DNA of 64,000 nucleotides from Merdiplasma sp964643295 (GCA_964643295.1 CAZXSN010000004.1:1-64000), one strand, 5' to 3'; shown: positions 1 to 9,243, numbered from the stretch's first letter. The notes: generated by a model from the sequence alone, not told the origin. Program-made: numbers and translations.

Positions 1-1416
1 CGGGATGTCGCCGGCCAGGACGAGGCGAAGGAGTCCCTGCAGGAGATGGTGGATTTCCTGGAAAATCCGGGAAAATATACGAAGATCGGCGCGAAGCTGC
101 CCAAGGGCGCCCTGCTGGTGGGCCCTCCGGGCACCGGCAAGACGATGCTGGCCAAGGCAGTGGCGGGAGAGGCAAAATGCCCGTTTTTCTCCCTGTCCGG
201 CTCGGATTTTGTGGAAATGTTTGTCGGCGTGGGCGCTTCCCGTGTCCGTGACCTGTTTGACGAGGCGAAGAAGAACGCCCCCTGCATCATTTTCATCGAT
301 GAGATTGATGCCATCGGCAAGAGCCGTGACAGCCGCTACGGCGGGGGCAATGACGAGCGCGAGCAGACGTTAAACCAGCTGCTGGCGGAGATGGACGGGT
401 TCGATACGGCGCAGGGAGTACTGATTCTCGCAGCGACCAACCGTCCGGAGATTCTGGATCAGGCGCTGCTTCGTCCGGGCCGTTTCGACCGGCGGGTGAT
501 TGTCGATAAGCCGGATCTGAAAGGCCGTGTGGATGTATTAAAGGTGCATGCGAAGAATGTGCGCATGGATGAGACCGTGGATCTGGAGGCCATCGCGCTG
601 GCGACATCCGGGGCGGTCGGTTCCGACCTGGCAAATATGATCAATGAGGCGGCCATCCTGGCGGTGAAAAAGGGGAGAAACCTTGTATCGCAGGCTGATC
701 TTTTTGAATCGGTGGAGATCGTCCTGGTGGGGAAAGAAAAGAAGGACCGTGTGCTCAGCAGCGAGGAGCGCCGGATCGTATCCTACCACGAGGTTGGCCA
801 CGCGCTTGTAAGCGCTCTGCAAAAGGACTCGGAACCGGTGCAGAAGATCACGATCGTGCCCCGCACAATGGGCGCTTTAGGATATGTGATGAATGTCCCG
901 GAGGAGGAGAAATTCCTCAACACGGAAAAGGAGATCCGGGCGATGCTGGTGGAGTTTGTCGGCGGAAGAGCGGCTGAGGAGATCGTCTTTGATACGGTCA
1001 CGACCGGGGCGGCCAACGATATCGAGAAGGCCACCAAGCTGGCGAGAGCCATGATTACCCAGTACGGCATGTCGAAAAAGTTTGGTCTGATGGGCCTGGA
1101 GAGTCCGGAAAACCAGTATCTGGAAGGCCGTACGATCCTAAACTGCTCCGATGTGACTGCGGCGGAGGTTGATAAGGAAGTCATGGAAGTGCTGAAAGAA
1201 TCCTATGAGGAAGCGAAGCGCCTGTTAAAGGCGCACCGCAGCACCCTGGATCAGATCGCTGCCTTCCTGATTGAAAAGGAGACCATCACCGGCAAGGAAT
1301 TCATGGATATCTTCCACCGCGTCGAGGGAGTGGGCGCAGGCGGATCGGGATCCGATTCAAGAGTTCTGGAAAATCCGATCGGTCCGGATGTGCCCGGACT
1401 GGCCCCTTCGGTGTAG
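1..1416 (+). CDS. ftsH: ATP-dependent zinc metalloprotease FtsH (5' end cut by window)
   Basis: This is the C-terminal 471 residues of the membrane-anchored AAA+ protease that degrades misfolded membrane proteins and short-lived regulators. The reading frame is open from the first base, so the N-terminal membrane part lies outside the window. Visible in order are a Walker A motif GPPGTGKT (nt 121-144), Walker B FIDEID (about nt 290-312), the second region of homology ATNRPE...RPGRFDRR (about nt 436-498) and the zinc site HEVGH (nt 787-801), which fits HExxH with Val where most FtsH proteins have Ala. The tail is Gly/Ser-rich and ends in a short Pro/Val stretch. A 200-bp gap with a fresh promoter separates it from the next gene. 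The family assignment is secure; only the start is missing. Confidence 0.97.
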   Translation, partial: RDVAGQDEAKESLQEMVDFLENPGKYTKIGAKLPKGALLVGPPGTGKTMLAKAVAGEAKCPFFSLSGSDFVEMFVGVGASRVRDLFDEAKKNAPCIIFIDEIDAIGKSRDSRYGGGNDEREQTLNQLLAEMDGFDTAQGVLILAATNRPEILDQALLRPGRFDRRVIVDKPDLKGRVDVLKVHAKNVRMDETVDLEAIALATSGAVGSDLANMINEAAILAVKKGRNLVSQADLFESVEIVLVGKEKKDRVLSSEERRIVSYHEVGHALVSALQKDSEPVQKITIVPRTMGALGYVMNVPEEEKFLNTEKEIRAMLVEFVGGRAAEEIVFDTVTTGAANDIEKATKLARAMITQYGMSKKFGLMGLESPENQYLEGRTILNCSDVTAAEVDKEVMEVLKESYEEAKRLLKAHRSTLDQIAAFLIEKETITGKEFMDIFHRVEGVGAGGSGSDSRVLENPIGPDVPGLAPSV

Positions 1417-1559
1417 GGAAATTTGAACGAAATTTGTCAGCGTTTCTGCGGGCGTCTCCCCGGCGGGTGTTTTCCCGTTCGGCTTAAGAGCCCGCACGGA
1501 CTGCGAGTGAAAATGAATGGAAAAAGAGTAATGGATCTTAAAATTCACAGTTCTGCTGA

Positions 1560-1587
1560 TTGAAATTAACCAAAAACGTGCTACAAT
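1560..1587 (+). promoter_or_regulatory. sigma-A type promoter for the PAP2 gene
   Basis: TTGAAA (1560-1565), a 16-bp spacer and TACAAT (1582-1587) lie about 30 bp upstream of the start codon at 1617. A purine-rich ribosome site (AGGGAGAGAG) follows. This indicates the gene is transcribed independently of ftsH. Confidence 0.6.
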
Positions 1588-1616
1588 GGTTTCTGTGAAC
1601 AGGGAGAGAGAGAAAC

Positions 1617-2306
1617 ATGAAAGCAGGGAAAGCAGTCAAAGAATTTTATGAGAAGTACAAACACGGGGTTTGGATACTGGCCTATATGGTTTTTTACCTG
1701 ATGGGGTTTATGATCCTGGAGAATGCGGAACACCGTCATTATCATATCATCCACAGCTGGCTGGATGATCAGATACCATTCTGTGAATATTTTATTATCC
1801 CGTATCTGCTGTGGTTTGTCTACATGGTCGTCGGCGTGTGCTGGTTTGTATTCCGGGCAAAGGACAAGCGGGAGTATTACAAGCTGGTTTCGGTGATGGC
1901 TCTGGGGATGACGATTTTCCTGGTGGTCAGCTGTGTGTATCCGAACAAGCAGGATCTGCGTCCGACCGTGTTTGCCAACAACAACATTTTTACACAGTTG
2001 GTTAAGCTGGTGTATCAGATCGATACACCGACAAACGTCCTGCCGAGTATTCACGTGTTTAATTCACTGGTGCTGTTTTACGCCGTGAATGCGAGTCCGC
2101 AGCTGAAAGATCACCGTCTGGTGCGGTTTTTTACCGGTTTTCTGGCGGTCATGATCGTCCTTTCCACGATGTTTCTAAAGCAGCATTCCGTGGTGGATGT
2201 ATCCTTAGGGATTTTGATGAGCGTGACGCTGCAGGGACTTTGCGACTATGTTTTCCAGCGGGGTTCCGAAAGACTGGGGAACAATTACCTGGGAGGAATT
2301 TATTAA
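1617..2306 (+). CDS. PAP2-superfamily membrane phosphatase
   Basis: A 229-residue integral membrane protein with several hydrophobic segments and the three conserved motifs of the PAP2/lipid phosphate phosphatase superfamily. These are a KxxxxxxRP-like motif (NKQDLRP, about residue 105), PSIH (about residue 142) and a C-terminal block with HSVVD (about residue 191), which carries the catalytic His. Members dephosphorylate lipid phosphates such as undecaprenyl pyrophosphate or phosphatidate on the outer face of the membrane. The exact substrate cannot be read from sequence. It has its own promoter and is followed by a strong terminator, so it is probably monocistronic. Confidence 0.85.
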   Translation: MKAGKAVKEFYEKYKHGVWILAYMVFYLMGFMILENAEHRHYHIIHSWLDDQIPFCEYFIIPYLLWFVYMVVGVCWFVFRAKDKREYYKLVSVMALGMTIFLVVSCVYPNKQDLRPTVFANNNIFTQLVKLVYQIDTPTNVLPSIHVFNSLVLFYAVNASPQLKDHRLVRFFTGFLAVMIVLSTMFLKQHSVVDVSLGILMSVTLQGLCDYVFQRGSERLGNNYLGGIY

Positions 2307-2348
2307 GAGAAACCGGAGCGGCAAGCGCCGGAAACGGAAAACTAAGTC

Positions 2349-2395
2349 ACCGCTGCAAAATAGGCATCTGCGCATATTTTGCAGCGGTTTTGTTT
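2349..2395 (+). terminator. Rho-independent terminator after the PAP2 gene
   Basis: A perfect 13-bp stem (2349-2361 pairing with 2376-2388) has a 14-nt loop and is followed by TTTTGTTT. It sits 40 bp after the stop codon at 2306. Confidence 0.88.
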
Positions 2396-2554
2396 CCTTT
2401 TGCGTTTGCTGCGGGGAGGGAAGTGCCCTCAGTGCAAAGCGCAGCGCGGGCTTTGGATACTGCACAAACAACCTGATAAGGATTAGAGGTATTGGTCAGA
2501 AGGGCATGGGAAGACCATAAGAAGACTGCTGAAAGACTGGAGGGAGGCGCAGGC

Positions 2555-4687
2555 ATGGGCACGGAAAGCAAAGAGAGCAAAGAACCGGAAGCTGCCGGTT
2601 TTCAGATCGCGGAAGAACTGAAAAAGCTGCCGACAAGGCCGGGCGTTTACATCATGCATGATGCCAACGATGCAATCATCTATGTGGGGAAAGCCGTGAA
2701 CCTGCGCAGCCGTGTGCGCCAGTATTTCCAGAGCAGCCGCAATAAGGGAGTCAAGATTGAGCAGATGGTCTCCCGTATCCGCCGCTTTGAGTATATTGTC
2801 ACGGATTCGGAGCTGGAGGCGCTGGTTCTGGAGTGCAACTTAATCAAGGAGCACCGCCCGAAATACAACACGATGCTGATGGATGACAAGACCTATCCGT
2901 ATATCAAGGTGACGCTGGGGGAGGAATACCCGAGAGTGCTGTTTTCCCGCACCATGAAGAAGGACAAGTCAAAATATTACGGGCCGTACAGCAGCGCCTA
3001 CGCGGTGAGAGAGACGCTGGATCTGATCCGGAAACTCTATAAGCTGCGTACCTGCAATCGGGTGCTTCCGCGCGATATCGGCAGTGACCGGCCGTGCTTG
3101 AATTATCATATCAAGCAGTGCAACGCTCCCTGCCAGGGCTATATCAGCAAGGAGGACTACCGAAAGAGTGTCGATTCCGCCATGGATTTTTTAAACGGCA
3201 ATTATGCCCCTGTGCTGAACATGCTGGAACAGAAGATGCAGGAGGCATCGGACGCGATGGAGTTTGAGGAGGCGATCACCTACCGCGATCTGATCGAGAA
3301 CGTGAAGCAGGTGGCGCAGAAGCAGAAGATCACGAGCAGTGATGACGATGACCGGGATGTGCTGGCCTTAGCCGCGGACGGAACCGACGCCGTTGTGCAG
3401 GTCTTCTTTATCCGCGGGGGTCGATTGATCGGGCGGGATCATTACTTCCTGCAGGTCGGCGTATCGGACAGCAAATCCACAATTCTAAACAGCTTTATCA
3501 AGCAGTTTTATTCCGGGACTCCCTATATCCCGAAGGAGCTGATGCTGGAGGAGGACGTGGAGGAACACGAGCTTCTTGAGCAGTGGTTAAGCGGGAGACG
3601 GGGACAGAAGGTGTTTTTGCGGGTTCCCAGGAAGGGGACCAAGGAAAAACTTGTGGAGATGGCTCACGAGAATGCCCAGATCGTTTTGAATCAGGACCGC
3701 GACCGCATCAAGCGTGAGGAGGGACGAACGATCGGCGCCATGAAGGAGATCACCGATCTTTTGGGACTGCCAAGGGCGGTTCGCGTGGAGGCCTATGATA
3801 TCTCCAACATCAGCGGCTTTGAGTCCGTGGGATCCATGGTGGTTTTCGAACACGGCAAGCCCAAACGCAGCGATTACCGGAAATTTAAGATCAAATATGT
3901 GAAAGGTCCGGACGATTACGCGAGCCTGGAAGAGGTCTTAACGCGCCGCTTCTCGCACGGACTGGAGGAGCAGCAGAAACTGGAGGAAAAGCAGATGGAT
4001 CAGGAACTGGGCAGCTTTTCCAGCTTCCCGGATCTGATCATGATGGACGGCGGCAAGGGACAGGTCAACGTGGCTTTGCGGGTGATGGAAAACCTGGGCC
4101 TTGCGATTCCTGTCTGCGGTATGGTAAAGGACGACTTTCACCGCACCAGAGGCTTATACTATCAGAACGAGGAGGTGCCGATTGACACCCACTCGGAGGG
4201 CTTTCAGCTGGTTACGCGCATTCAGGACGAGGCGCACCGCTTTGCGATCGAGTATCACCGCAGTCTGCGCAGCAAAGAACAGGTACATTCCGTGCTGGAT
4301 GATATCCCGGGGATCGGTTCTGCCCGCCGCAAGGCTCTGATGCGCTCGTTTGAGTCTTTGCAGGCTATCCGCGAAGCGAGCGAAGAACAGCTGGCTGCGG
4401 TGCCTTCCATGAATGCCCGCAGCGCCAAACATGTATACGAATTCTTCCATGGGAAGAAAGAGGAAGAACCCGGGGAGGAAGTACCGGAGACCGGGAAAGA
4501 GACAGAGGAATCTGTAAAAGAATCGGAAGTGCCGAAAGCCTCTGTGCAAGAGCGGTCAAAGTACGAAACGGGATCAGTTCAATCCGGGGAGAACCTGCAG
4601 AATTCCGGAATGGAGCCGGAGAAGCTGAAAGAAACGAAAGAAGCGGAAGGATTGGAAATCGAACCGGAAGAGCAGGAGGAAGGGTAA
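2555..4687 (+). CDS. uvrC: UvrABC excinuclease subunit C
   Basis: The dual-incision nuclease of nucleotide excision repair, which acts on UvrB-DNA complexes. The N-terminal GIY-YIG domain is clear (PGVYIM ... IYVGKA). It is followed by the UVR helix pair that binds UvrB (EEAITYRD, about residues 225-260), the RNase-H-like C-terminal nuclease (AYDISN and MMDGGKGQV acidic motifs) and tandem helix-hairpin-helix segments (IPGIGSARRKALM). I chose the ATG at 2555 because it has GGAGGGAGG about 8 bp upstream; an in-frame ATG at 2492 lacks a comparable site. The protein is 710 residues, longer than the usual ~600. The extra is a roughly 80-residue Glu/Lys/Ser-rich tail after the last HhH motif, likely disordered. 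Assignment is secure; the tail's role is unknown. Confidence 0.96.
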   Translation: MGTESKESKEPEAAGFQIAEELKKLPTRPGVYIMHDANDAIIYVGKAVNLRSRVRQYFQSSRNKGVKIEQMVSRIRRFEYIVTDSELEALVLECNLIKEHRPKYNTMLMDDKTYPYIKVTLGEEYPRVLFSRTMKKDKSKYYGPYSSAYAVRETLDLIRKLYKLRTCNRVLPRDIGSDRPCLNYHIKQCNAPCQGYISKEDYRKSVDSAMDFLNGNYAPVLNMLEQKMQEASDAMEFEEAITYRDLIENVKQVAQKQKITSSDDDDRDVLALAADGTDAVVQVFFIRGGRLIGRDHYFLQVGVSDSKSTILNSFIKQFYSGTPYIPKELMLEEDVEEHELLEQWLSGRRGQKVFLRVPRKGTKEKLVEMAHENAQIVLNQDRDRIKREEGRTIGAMKEITDLLGLPRAVRVEAYDISNISGFESVGSMVVFEHGKPKRSDYRKFKIKYVKGPDDYASLEEVLTRRFSHGLEEQQKLEEKQMDQELGSFSSFPDLIMMDGGKGQVNVALRVMENLGLAIPVCGMVKDDFHRTRGLYYQNEEVPIDTHSEGFQLVTRIQDEAHRFAIEYHRSLRSKEQVHSVLDDIPGIGSARRKALMRSFESLQAIREASEEQLAAVPSMNARSAKHVYEFFHGKKEEEPGEEVPETGKETEESVKESEVPKASVQERSKYETGSVQSGENLQNSGMEPEKLKETKEAEGLEIEPEEQEEG

Positions 4688-5005
4688 CAAAGATCCAAAT
4701 CTGCAGCACGATCAAACGAAGTTCGCGGATGCAGCTATAAGATCCTTTGCGGTAGAGAGAAAATCACAGCAAGAGAGTCGGGAGCTGCTCTGAAAAGGCC
4801 CATGCGTGAAGCTTTGCAGCGGATGTTGCCCTGAGCTTTGCACGTGAAATTCCAAAAGCGGAAGCTGCTCCGGAATTCTTTGCGCTCTTTGCGCGAAGGA
4901 GGCAGGAGAGCCTGGGTTTCTAGTGGACAAAACCCAAAAAGGATGGTAGTATATAGGCCACAGACGCTTTGTACAGAAAAGAAAACAAAGACAAGGAGAA
5001 GATGT
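4688..5005 (+). promoter_or_regulatory. uvrC-hprK intergenic region with an hprK promoter
   Basis: A 318-bp gap without a supported gene. It contains a sigma-A-like promoter: TGGACA (4924-4929), a 17-bp spacer and TAGTAT (4947-4952), about 55 bp upstream of the hprK start. I see no clean Rho-independent terminator for uvrC here. Long open frames on the minus strand across this gap are antisense shadows of hprK and have no ribosome site. Confidence 0.5.
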
Positions 5006-5965
5006 ATGAGCAATAGCGTGTCTGTTGCCAAGCTGGCAGAGAAGATGAAGCTGGAAAATCTGATTCCAGAAATTGATATTTCCAAGAAGAAAATCGTTAC
5101 CACGGAGATCAATCGACCGGCTCTGCAGCTGACCGGCTACTTTGATTACTTTGACGCGGAACGCCTGCAGGTCATCGGATATGTGGAATACACCTATCTG
5201 GAGCACCTTACGAGGGAGCGCAAACGCGAAGTCTATGAACAGCTCCTGGCGACGAAGATTCCCTGCCTGATCTATACGACAAGGACGGAGCCGGACCTGG
5301 ATATGTTCGAACTGGCGAAAAAGTATCAGGTGCCGATTTTTGCCACCAAAAAGGCGACCTCCGCATTTATGGCGGAAGTGATTCGCTGGCTGAACGTGGA
5401 ACTGGCTCCCTGCATTACGATCCACGGAGTGCTGGTGGACGTTTACGGCGAGGGCATTCTGATCATGGGGGAAAGCGGGATTGGCAAGAGCGAGGCAGCG
5501 CTGGAACTGATCAAGCGCGGACACCGGCTGATCACGGATGATGTGGTGGAGATCCGCAGAGTAAGCGACGAAACGCTGATCGGCACATCCCCGGATATCA
5601 CACGGCATTTTATTGAACTGCGCGGGATTGGCATCATCGATGTGAAGACGCTGTTCGGCGTGGAGAGTGTAAAAAATACCAGCAGCATCGATCTGGTGAT
5701 CAAACTGGAGGAGTGGAGCCGCGACAAGGAATATGACCGCATGGGCCTGGAGGAAGAGTACGTGGAATTTTTGGGCAACAAGGTCGTCTGCCATTCCCTG
5801 CCGATTCGTCCGGGACGAAATCTGGCGGTCATTGTCGAGTCGGCGGCGGTCAACCACCGGCAGAAAAAGATGGGCTACAATGCGGCCAGGGAGCTTTATA
5901 ACCGCTTCCAGAGCAACTTAAACCGGAACCTGGCCCGGGCGAATGAGGAAGAGGACGACGATTAA
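5006..5965 (+). CDS. hprK: HPr kinase/phosphorylase
   Basis: Bifunctional enzyme that phosphorylates HPr at Ser46 and reverses it, the central switch of carbon catabolite repression in Firmicutes. The 319-residue protein has an N-terminal DRTGG-like domain and a C-terminal kinase domain. The P-loop is GESGIGKS (about residue 154) and the family signature GIGIIDVKTLFG is near residue 207. Start 5006 is chosen because AAGGAGA precedes it; upstream in-frame ATG codons would give a poorly conserved N-terminus. Its presence is relevant to the many sugar operons later in the window, which would normally be under CcpA/HPr-Ser-P control, although I did not find convincing cre boxes. Confidence 0.96.
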   Translation: MSNSVSVAKLAEKMKLENLIPEIDISKKKIVTTEINRPALQLTGYFDYFDAERLQVIGYVEYTYLEHLTRERKREVYEQLLATKIPCLIYTTRTEPDLDMFELAKKYQVPIFATKKATSAFMAEVIRWLNVELAPCITIHGVLVDVYGEGILIMGESGIGKSEAALELIKRGHRLITDDVVEIRRVSDETLIGTSPDITRHFIELRGIGIIDVKTLFGVESVKNTSSIDLVIKLEEWSRDKEYDRMGLEEEYVEFLGNKVVCHSLPIRPGRNLAVIVESAAVNHRQKKMGYNAARELYNRFQSNLNRNLARANEEEDDD

Positions 5966-6075
5966 GCGGATGTAAAGGACTTTTTGTGCAGGCTTTAAGA
6001 AGAGTTCGTTTCAGGGATAAAGAAAACAGATCGGAAGATAAGCAGCGCTTTAATAGCAGCGGGAGGTGAGTTGGG

Positions 6076-6183
6076 ATGATGAATCTGAAGAACGAAAAGA
6101 CCAGGAAGAAGATTGCGGCGGTGATTGTGATCATAATCGTGGTGGCGATGGTGGTGACTACCGTTTTGGGCGTACTGTTTTAA
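6076..6183 (+). CDS. 35-residue single-pass membrane peptide (Prli42/DUF4044-like)
   Basis: A short open frame starting ATG-ATG behind a good GGGAGGTGAG site. It encodes a Lys/Arg/Asn-rich head of about 12 residues (NLKNEKTRKK), then one strongly hydrophobic helix (IAAVIVIIIVVAMVVT) and a short tail ending GVLF. This architecture, a basic cytoplasmic head plus one helix with a Met-Val-x-Thr/Ser motif, resembles the tiny Firmicute membrane proteins Prli42 (a stressosome anchor in Listeria) and DUF4044. That similarity is by eye only. It lies between hprK and the VanW gene, 110 bp after hprK and 60 bp before the VanW gene, and may be co-transcribed with both. Confidence 0.7.
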   Translation: MMNLKNEKTRKKIAAVIVIIIVVAMVVTTVLGVLF

Positions 6184-6243
6184 GAGGATTTCCTGACAGG
6201 AAGTCCGGAAAGAAGGCGGAAGTGTTTCCGCCGGGAGACTTTC

Positions 6244-7848
6244 ATGATGAAGAAAATGGGTTTACTTAACCGGCCCTGTCTGGCAGCGGCGGCCGGTCTG
6301 GTTTTTGCTGTCCTTTTTAGCGGCTCTGTCCCGGCAGAGGAGCCGGTCATCAGCAACGGGATCTATATCGAGGATATCGATGTCAGCGGCATGACGGCCA
6401 AAGAAGCGTCCTCCGCCGTGCGCGAGAAAGTATCCAGGATGGGGGAGGCCACTGTGACGCTGATGATGGGGGATACGCCGGTTACCGCCACTTTAAACGA
6501 ACTGGGCCTTGCCTGGGAAAACACAGAGATTATCGATGAAGTGAAAAACTTAGGCACGACCGGCAACATTGTTCAGCGCTACAAGGATCAGAAGGATCTG
6601 GAGCACCAGAACATGCAGTATGAGATCACCTATACCGTGGATGAAAAGAAAGCGCACAGCTTTGTCGAACAGTGCAGCATTTACAATTCAGAGCCCGTAA
6701 ACGGCAGCATCTATACGCAGGATGACGGGACTCCCGCTGTGGAGGGCGGGACGGACGGTCTGACACTGCGTGTAGACGATTCCGTGAAGCTGGTGGAAGA
6801 GGCTTTTGAGAGCTGGCGGGGCGGAGACTTAACGGTGGATCTGGCGGTGGACCGCGTTTCTCCGGACGTGACACGGGAAGAGTTAAGTGTCGTCAAAGAT
6901 GTCCTGGGGAGTGCCACTACGGATTATTCCGCATCCACCTGGGAGCGGGCCACAAACGTGGAAAACGGCTGTTCCAAGATCAACGGATCCCTGATTTTCC
7001 CGGGCGAGAGTTTTTCCGTGACCGCGGCGGTGACTCCGTTTACCGCGGAAAACGGCTATCAGCCAGCCCCCTCCTATGAGGAAAACCGGGTGGTCGATTC
7101 CTACGGCGGCGGCATCTGCCAGGTCTCTACGACCCTTTATAATGCGGTCATCAAGGCGGAACTGGAAGTCTGGGCGCGTTCCAACCACACGATGCTGGTG
7201 AATTATGTCGATCCTTCCAAGGACGCGGCGATCGCCGAGGGCGTGATGGATCTGGAATTCTGCAATACGACAGATGCGCCGATCTACATCGTGGGCAGCG
7301 CCTACGGCGGGGTCATCAACTTTACGATCTACGGACATGAGACCCGACCGGCAAACCGCACCCTGGAGTTTGTCAGCAACGTCACAGGCACTCAGGAGCC
7401 GAGCGGGGTGAAGCTCTACCCCAATCCGAATGAAAACGTGGGGTATATGAGTCAGACGCAGTCGCCGCACACGGGCTGTACGGCGGAACTGTGGAAAAAT
7501 ATCTATGAGGACGGCATTCTGGTGGATTCCGTGCAGGTCAATTCCAGCACCTATCAGGCAGTGGGGACGGCCTATGAGATTGGGGTTGCCTCGACGAGTT
7601 CTGCCTTAACGCAGGCCATGTATACGGCGATCGCCAGTAATGACCTTAATCAGGTGCAGGCGGTCATCAACAATGCGGCCCAGTATACCAATCCCACGGA
7701 AGCTCCTGTGCAGACGGAGGCTCCGCAGAATCCCGCGCCGGAGACAGATCCTCCTGCGCCCGCAGATCCTCCGGCGACTACCGATCCGAACGCCGGACAG
7801 GAGCCATTGGATCCCGGCATCGGGGATGCTTTAGTGGAGGCACAGTAA
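6244..7848 (+). CDS. VanW-family exported protein with peptidoglycan-binding-like domain
   Basis: A 534-residue exported protein of the YoaR/VanW type found in Gram-positive cell-envelope biology; its biochemical role is not established. It has an N-terminal signal sequence (basic residues, hydrophobic stretch, cleavage near PAEEP), then a YoaR-like putative peptidoglycan-binding domain (about residues 35-140). The VanW domain (about residues 235-370) contains the recognisable NGSLIFPGESFS and YGGGICQVSTTLYNA motifs. The last ~70 residues are Pro/Thr/Glu-rich and low complexity (repeated TDPPAPADP-like units), probably a wall-spanning or disordered tail. A start at 6244 with GGGAG upstream is the best choice; ATG 6247 is also possible. 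Confidence 0.9.
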   Translation: MMKKMGLLNRPCLAAAAGLVFAVLFSGSVPAEEPVISNGIYIEDIDVSGMTAKEASSAVREKVSRMGEATVTLMMGDTPVTATLNELGLAWENTEIIDEVKNLGTTGNIVQRYKDQKDLEHQNMQYEITYTVDEKKAHSFVEQCSIYNSEPVNGSIYTQDDGTPAVEGGTDGLTLRVDDSVKLVEEAFESWRGGDLTVDLAVDRVSPDVTREELSVVKDVLGSATTDYSASTWERATNVENGCSKINGSLIFPGESFSVTAAVTPFTAENGYQPAPSYEENRVVDSYGGGICQVSTTLYNAVIKAELEVWARSNHTMLVNYVDPSKDAAIAEGVMDLEFCNTTDAPIYIVGSAYGGVINFTIYGHETRPANRTLEFVSNVTGTQEPSGVKLYPNPNENVGYMSQTQSPHTGCTAELWKNIYEDGILVDSVQVNSSTYQAVGTAYEIGVASTSSALTQAMYTAIASNDLNQVQAVINNAAQYTNPTEAPVQTEAPQNPAPETDPPAPADPPATTDPNAGQEPLDPGIGDALVEAQ

Positions 7849-8004
7849 CGTTTTCATAGACCGGGAACCGTTCAGGTTTTGGGAGCAGACAGTGTTTTCC
7901 CTGAAGTGAACGTCAGATACAGTTCCCGGGGTGTTTCGCATAAGACAGCGTATGGTTCCCATACCGGCGGCAAAAGGACAGGGGAAAAGCAGAAGGGATA
8001 ACAA

Positions 8005-9243
8005 ATGAAGGAAGGCAAAGTTTCGGAGGCGGTCCTGCGGCGGGATATCCTGCAGCCATTATCCAGGGCGGGTGTTCTTACAGGATGCGGCGCACAGGCC
8101 CCAGGGGACGCTGCCTTCCTGTCTTTTTCTGATGGACTTTCGGATGTACCGGGAGAAAAGATTTCCCCGGCTGCAGCAGCCGGAAAGGAAACGCAGGCAA
8201 AGACGAACTTACGGGATGTTTTCGTACCTTCAGTCAGTGGGGCGGTAACCGGTCCTTTTGACCGGACGTTTGCCATGCTCTCTGCCATCGTGGACAACCG
8301 CCTTTGTCTTGCCGGAGCGGGAGAGACAGTGCTTTTTACCTCTCTTTTGCTTCCCGTCTGCTGGGAGGAGGATAAAGTACAGGCATTTGCCCGGGAGATG
8401 GCCGAGTCATGCAGGGAACTTATGATCCGGATGTATCTTGCGCAGGCGGAAGTAAGCGGGGCAATTCTGCGGCCCGTGGTATCGTTAAGCGGTTTTGGAA
8501 AAGTGAACGCTTTCCGTCAGGAAGATTCAGCGGCTGATCGCTGCCAGGTCAGTTTTCTTAAGGGAAAAGACCGGGTATTAAAAGCCGGGGAGGATCTTTT
8601 GATGACCGGGTTTGCCGGTCTTGCCGGGACGGCGGTTTTGGCCAGAGGAGGGGAAGGCAGGCTCTCAGAGAGGTTTCCGCAGTATCTTTTGAATACGGCT
8701 AAAACGTTTGACCGGCAGTTATCGGCGCGGGAGCTGATTCGGATCTGTCTGGAGTATGAAAGTGACTGCCTGAAAAGTTCGGCAGATGGTAAAAAGGATT
8801 CACATCTATCAGAAGGAGTCCCGCCGGAGGGAGGCAGGACATTTTTGGAGAAAGAACAGTTCTTTGCGGCTGAGCGTCTGTCGTTTTATGAGATCTTATC
8901 AGGCGGTGTGTTCGCGGCGCTCTGGGAGATGGCGGAGTGCGCCGGTGTCGGTCTGGACGTGGATCTGCGAAAGATCCCGGTGCGGCAGGAAACCATTGAG
9001 ATCTGCGAGTTTTTTGATCTCAACCCGTACCAGCTTTACGGACAGGGGGCATGGCTGATCGGTGTAAGAAACGGGGAAGCGCTTGCTGACTGTCTGCATG
9101 CGCAGGGGATTCCCGCCGTGGTAATCGGCCGGGCCACGGATGAAAGACAAAGGATTCTGCACAACGCGGGGGAGAGAAGGTTTCTGGACCGGCCCGCCCA
9201 GGATGCGCTGTACAGGATGGCATCCCGAGACTTTTCTGCTTAG
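8005..9243 (+). CDS. AIR-synthase-related (PurM/HypE-like) protein
   Basis: A 412-residue cytoplasmic protein that resembles the AIR synthase-related family, which shares its fold with PurM, HypE and ThiL. Supporting features are the N-terminal GKVSEAVLRRDILQPL pattern, the central GEDLLMTGFAGLAGTAVLAR motif (the glycine-rich ATP-binding segment of the family) and the late VDLRKIP...EICEFFDLNPYQLYGQGAWLIGV segment typical of the C-terminal domain. The usual N-terminal Asp-rich metal/ATP motif is not obvious, and there is a poorly conserved insertion around residues 255-285, so the protein looks diverged. It lies upstream of an Lrp regulator and an aminotransferase. The molecular function in this family is unknown; calling it HypE would be unjustified because no hydrogenase genes are nearby. 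Confidence 0.72.
   Translation: MKEGKVSEAVLRRDILQPLSRAGVLTGCGAQAPGDAAFLSFSDGLSDVPGEKISPAAAAGKETQAKTNLRDVFVPSVSGAVTGPFDRTFAMLSAIVDNRLCLAGAGETVLFTSLLLPVCWEEDKVQAFAREMAESCRELMIRMYLAQAEVSGAILRPVVSLSGFGKVNAFRQEDSAADRCQVSFLKGKDRVLKAGEDLLMTGFAGLAGTAVLARGGEGRLSERFPQYLLNTAKTFDRQLSARELIRICLEYESDCLKSSADGKKDSHLSEGVPPEGGRTFLEKEQFFAAERLSFYEILSGGVFAALWEMAECAGVGLDVDLRKIPVRQETIEICEFFDLNPYQLYGQGAWLIGVRNGEALADCLHAQGIPAVVIGRATDERQRILHNAGERRFLDRPAQDALYRMASRDFSA

Noticed and set aside
4712..5857. A 381-codon open frame on the minus strand across hprK
   Set aside because: Antisense shadow of a clearly recognised gene, with no ribosome site or family motif; hprK accounts for the coding signal.
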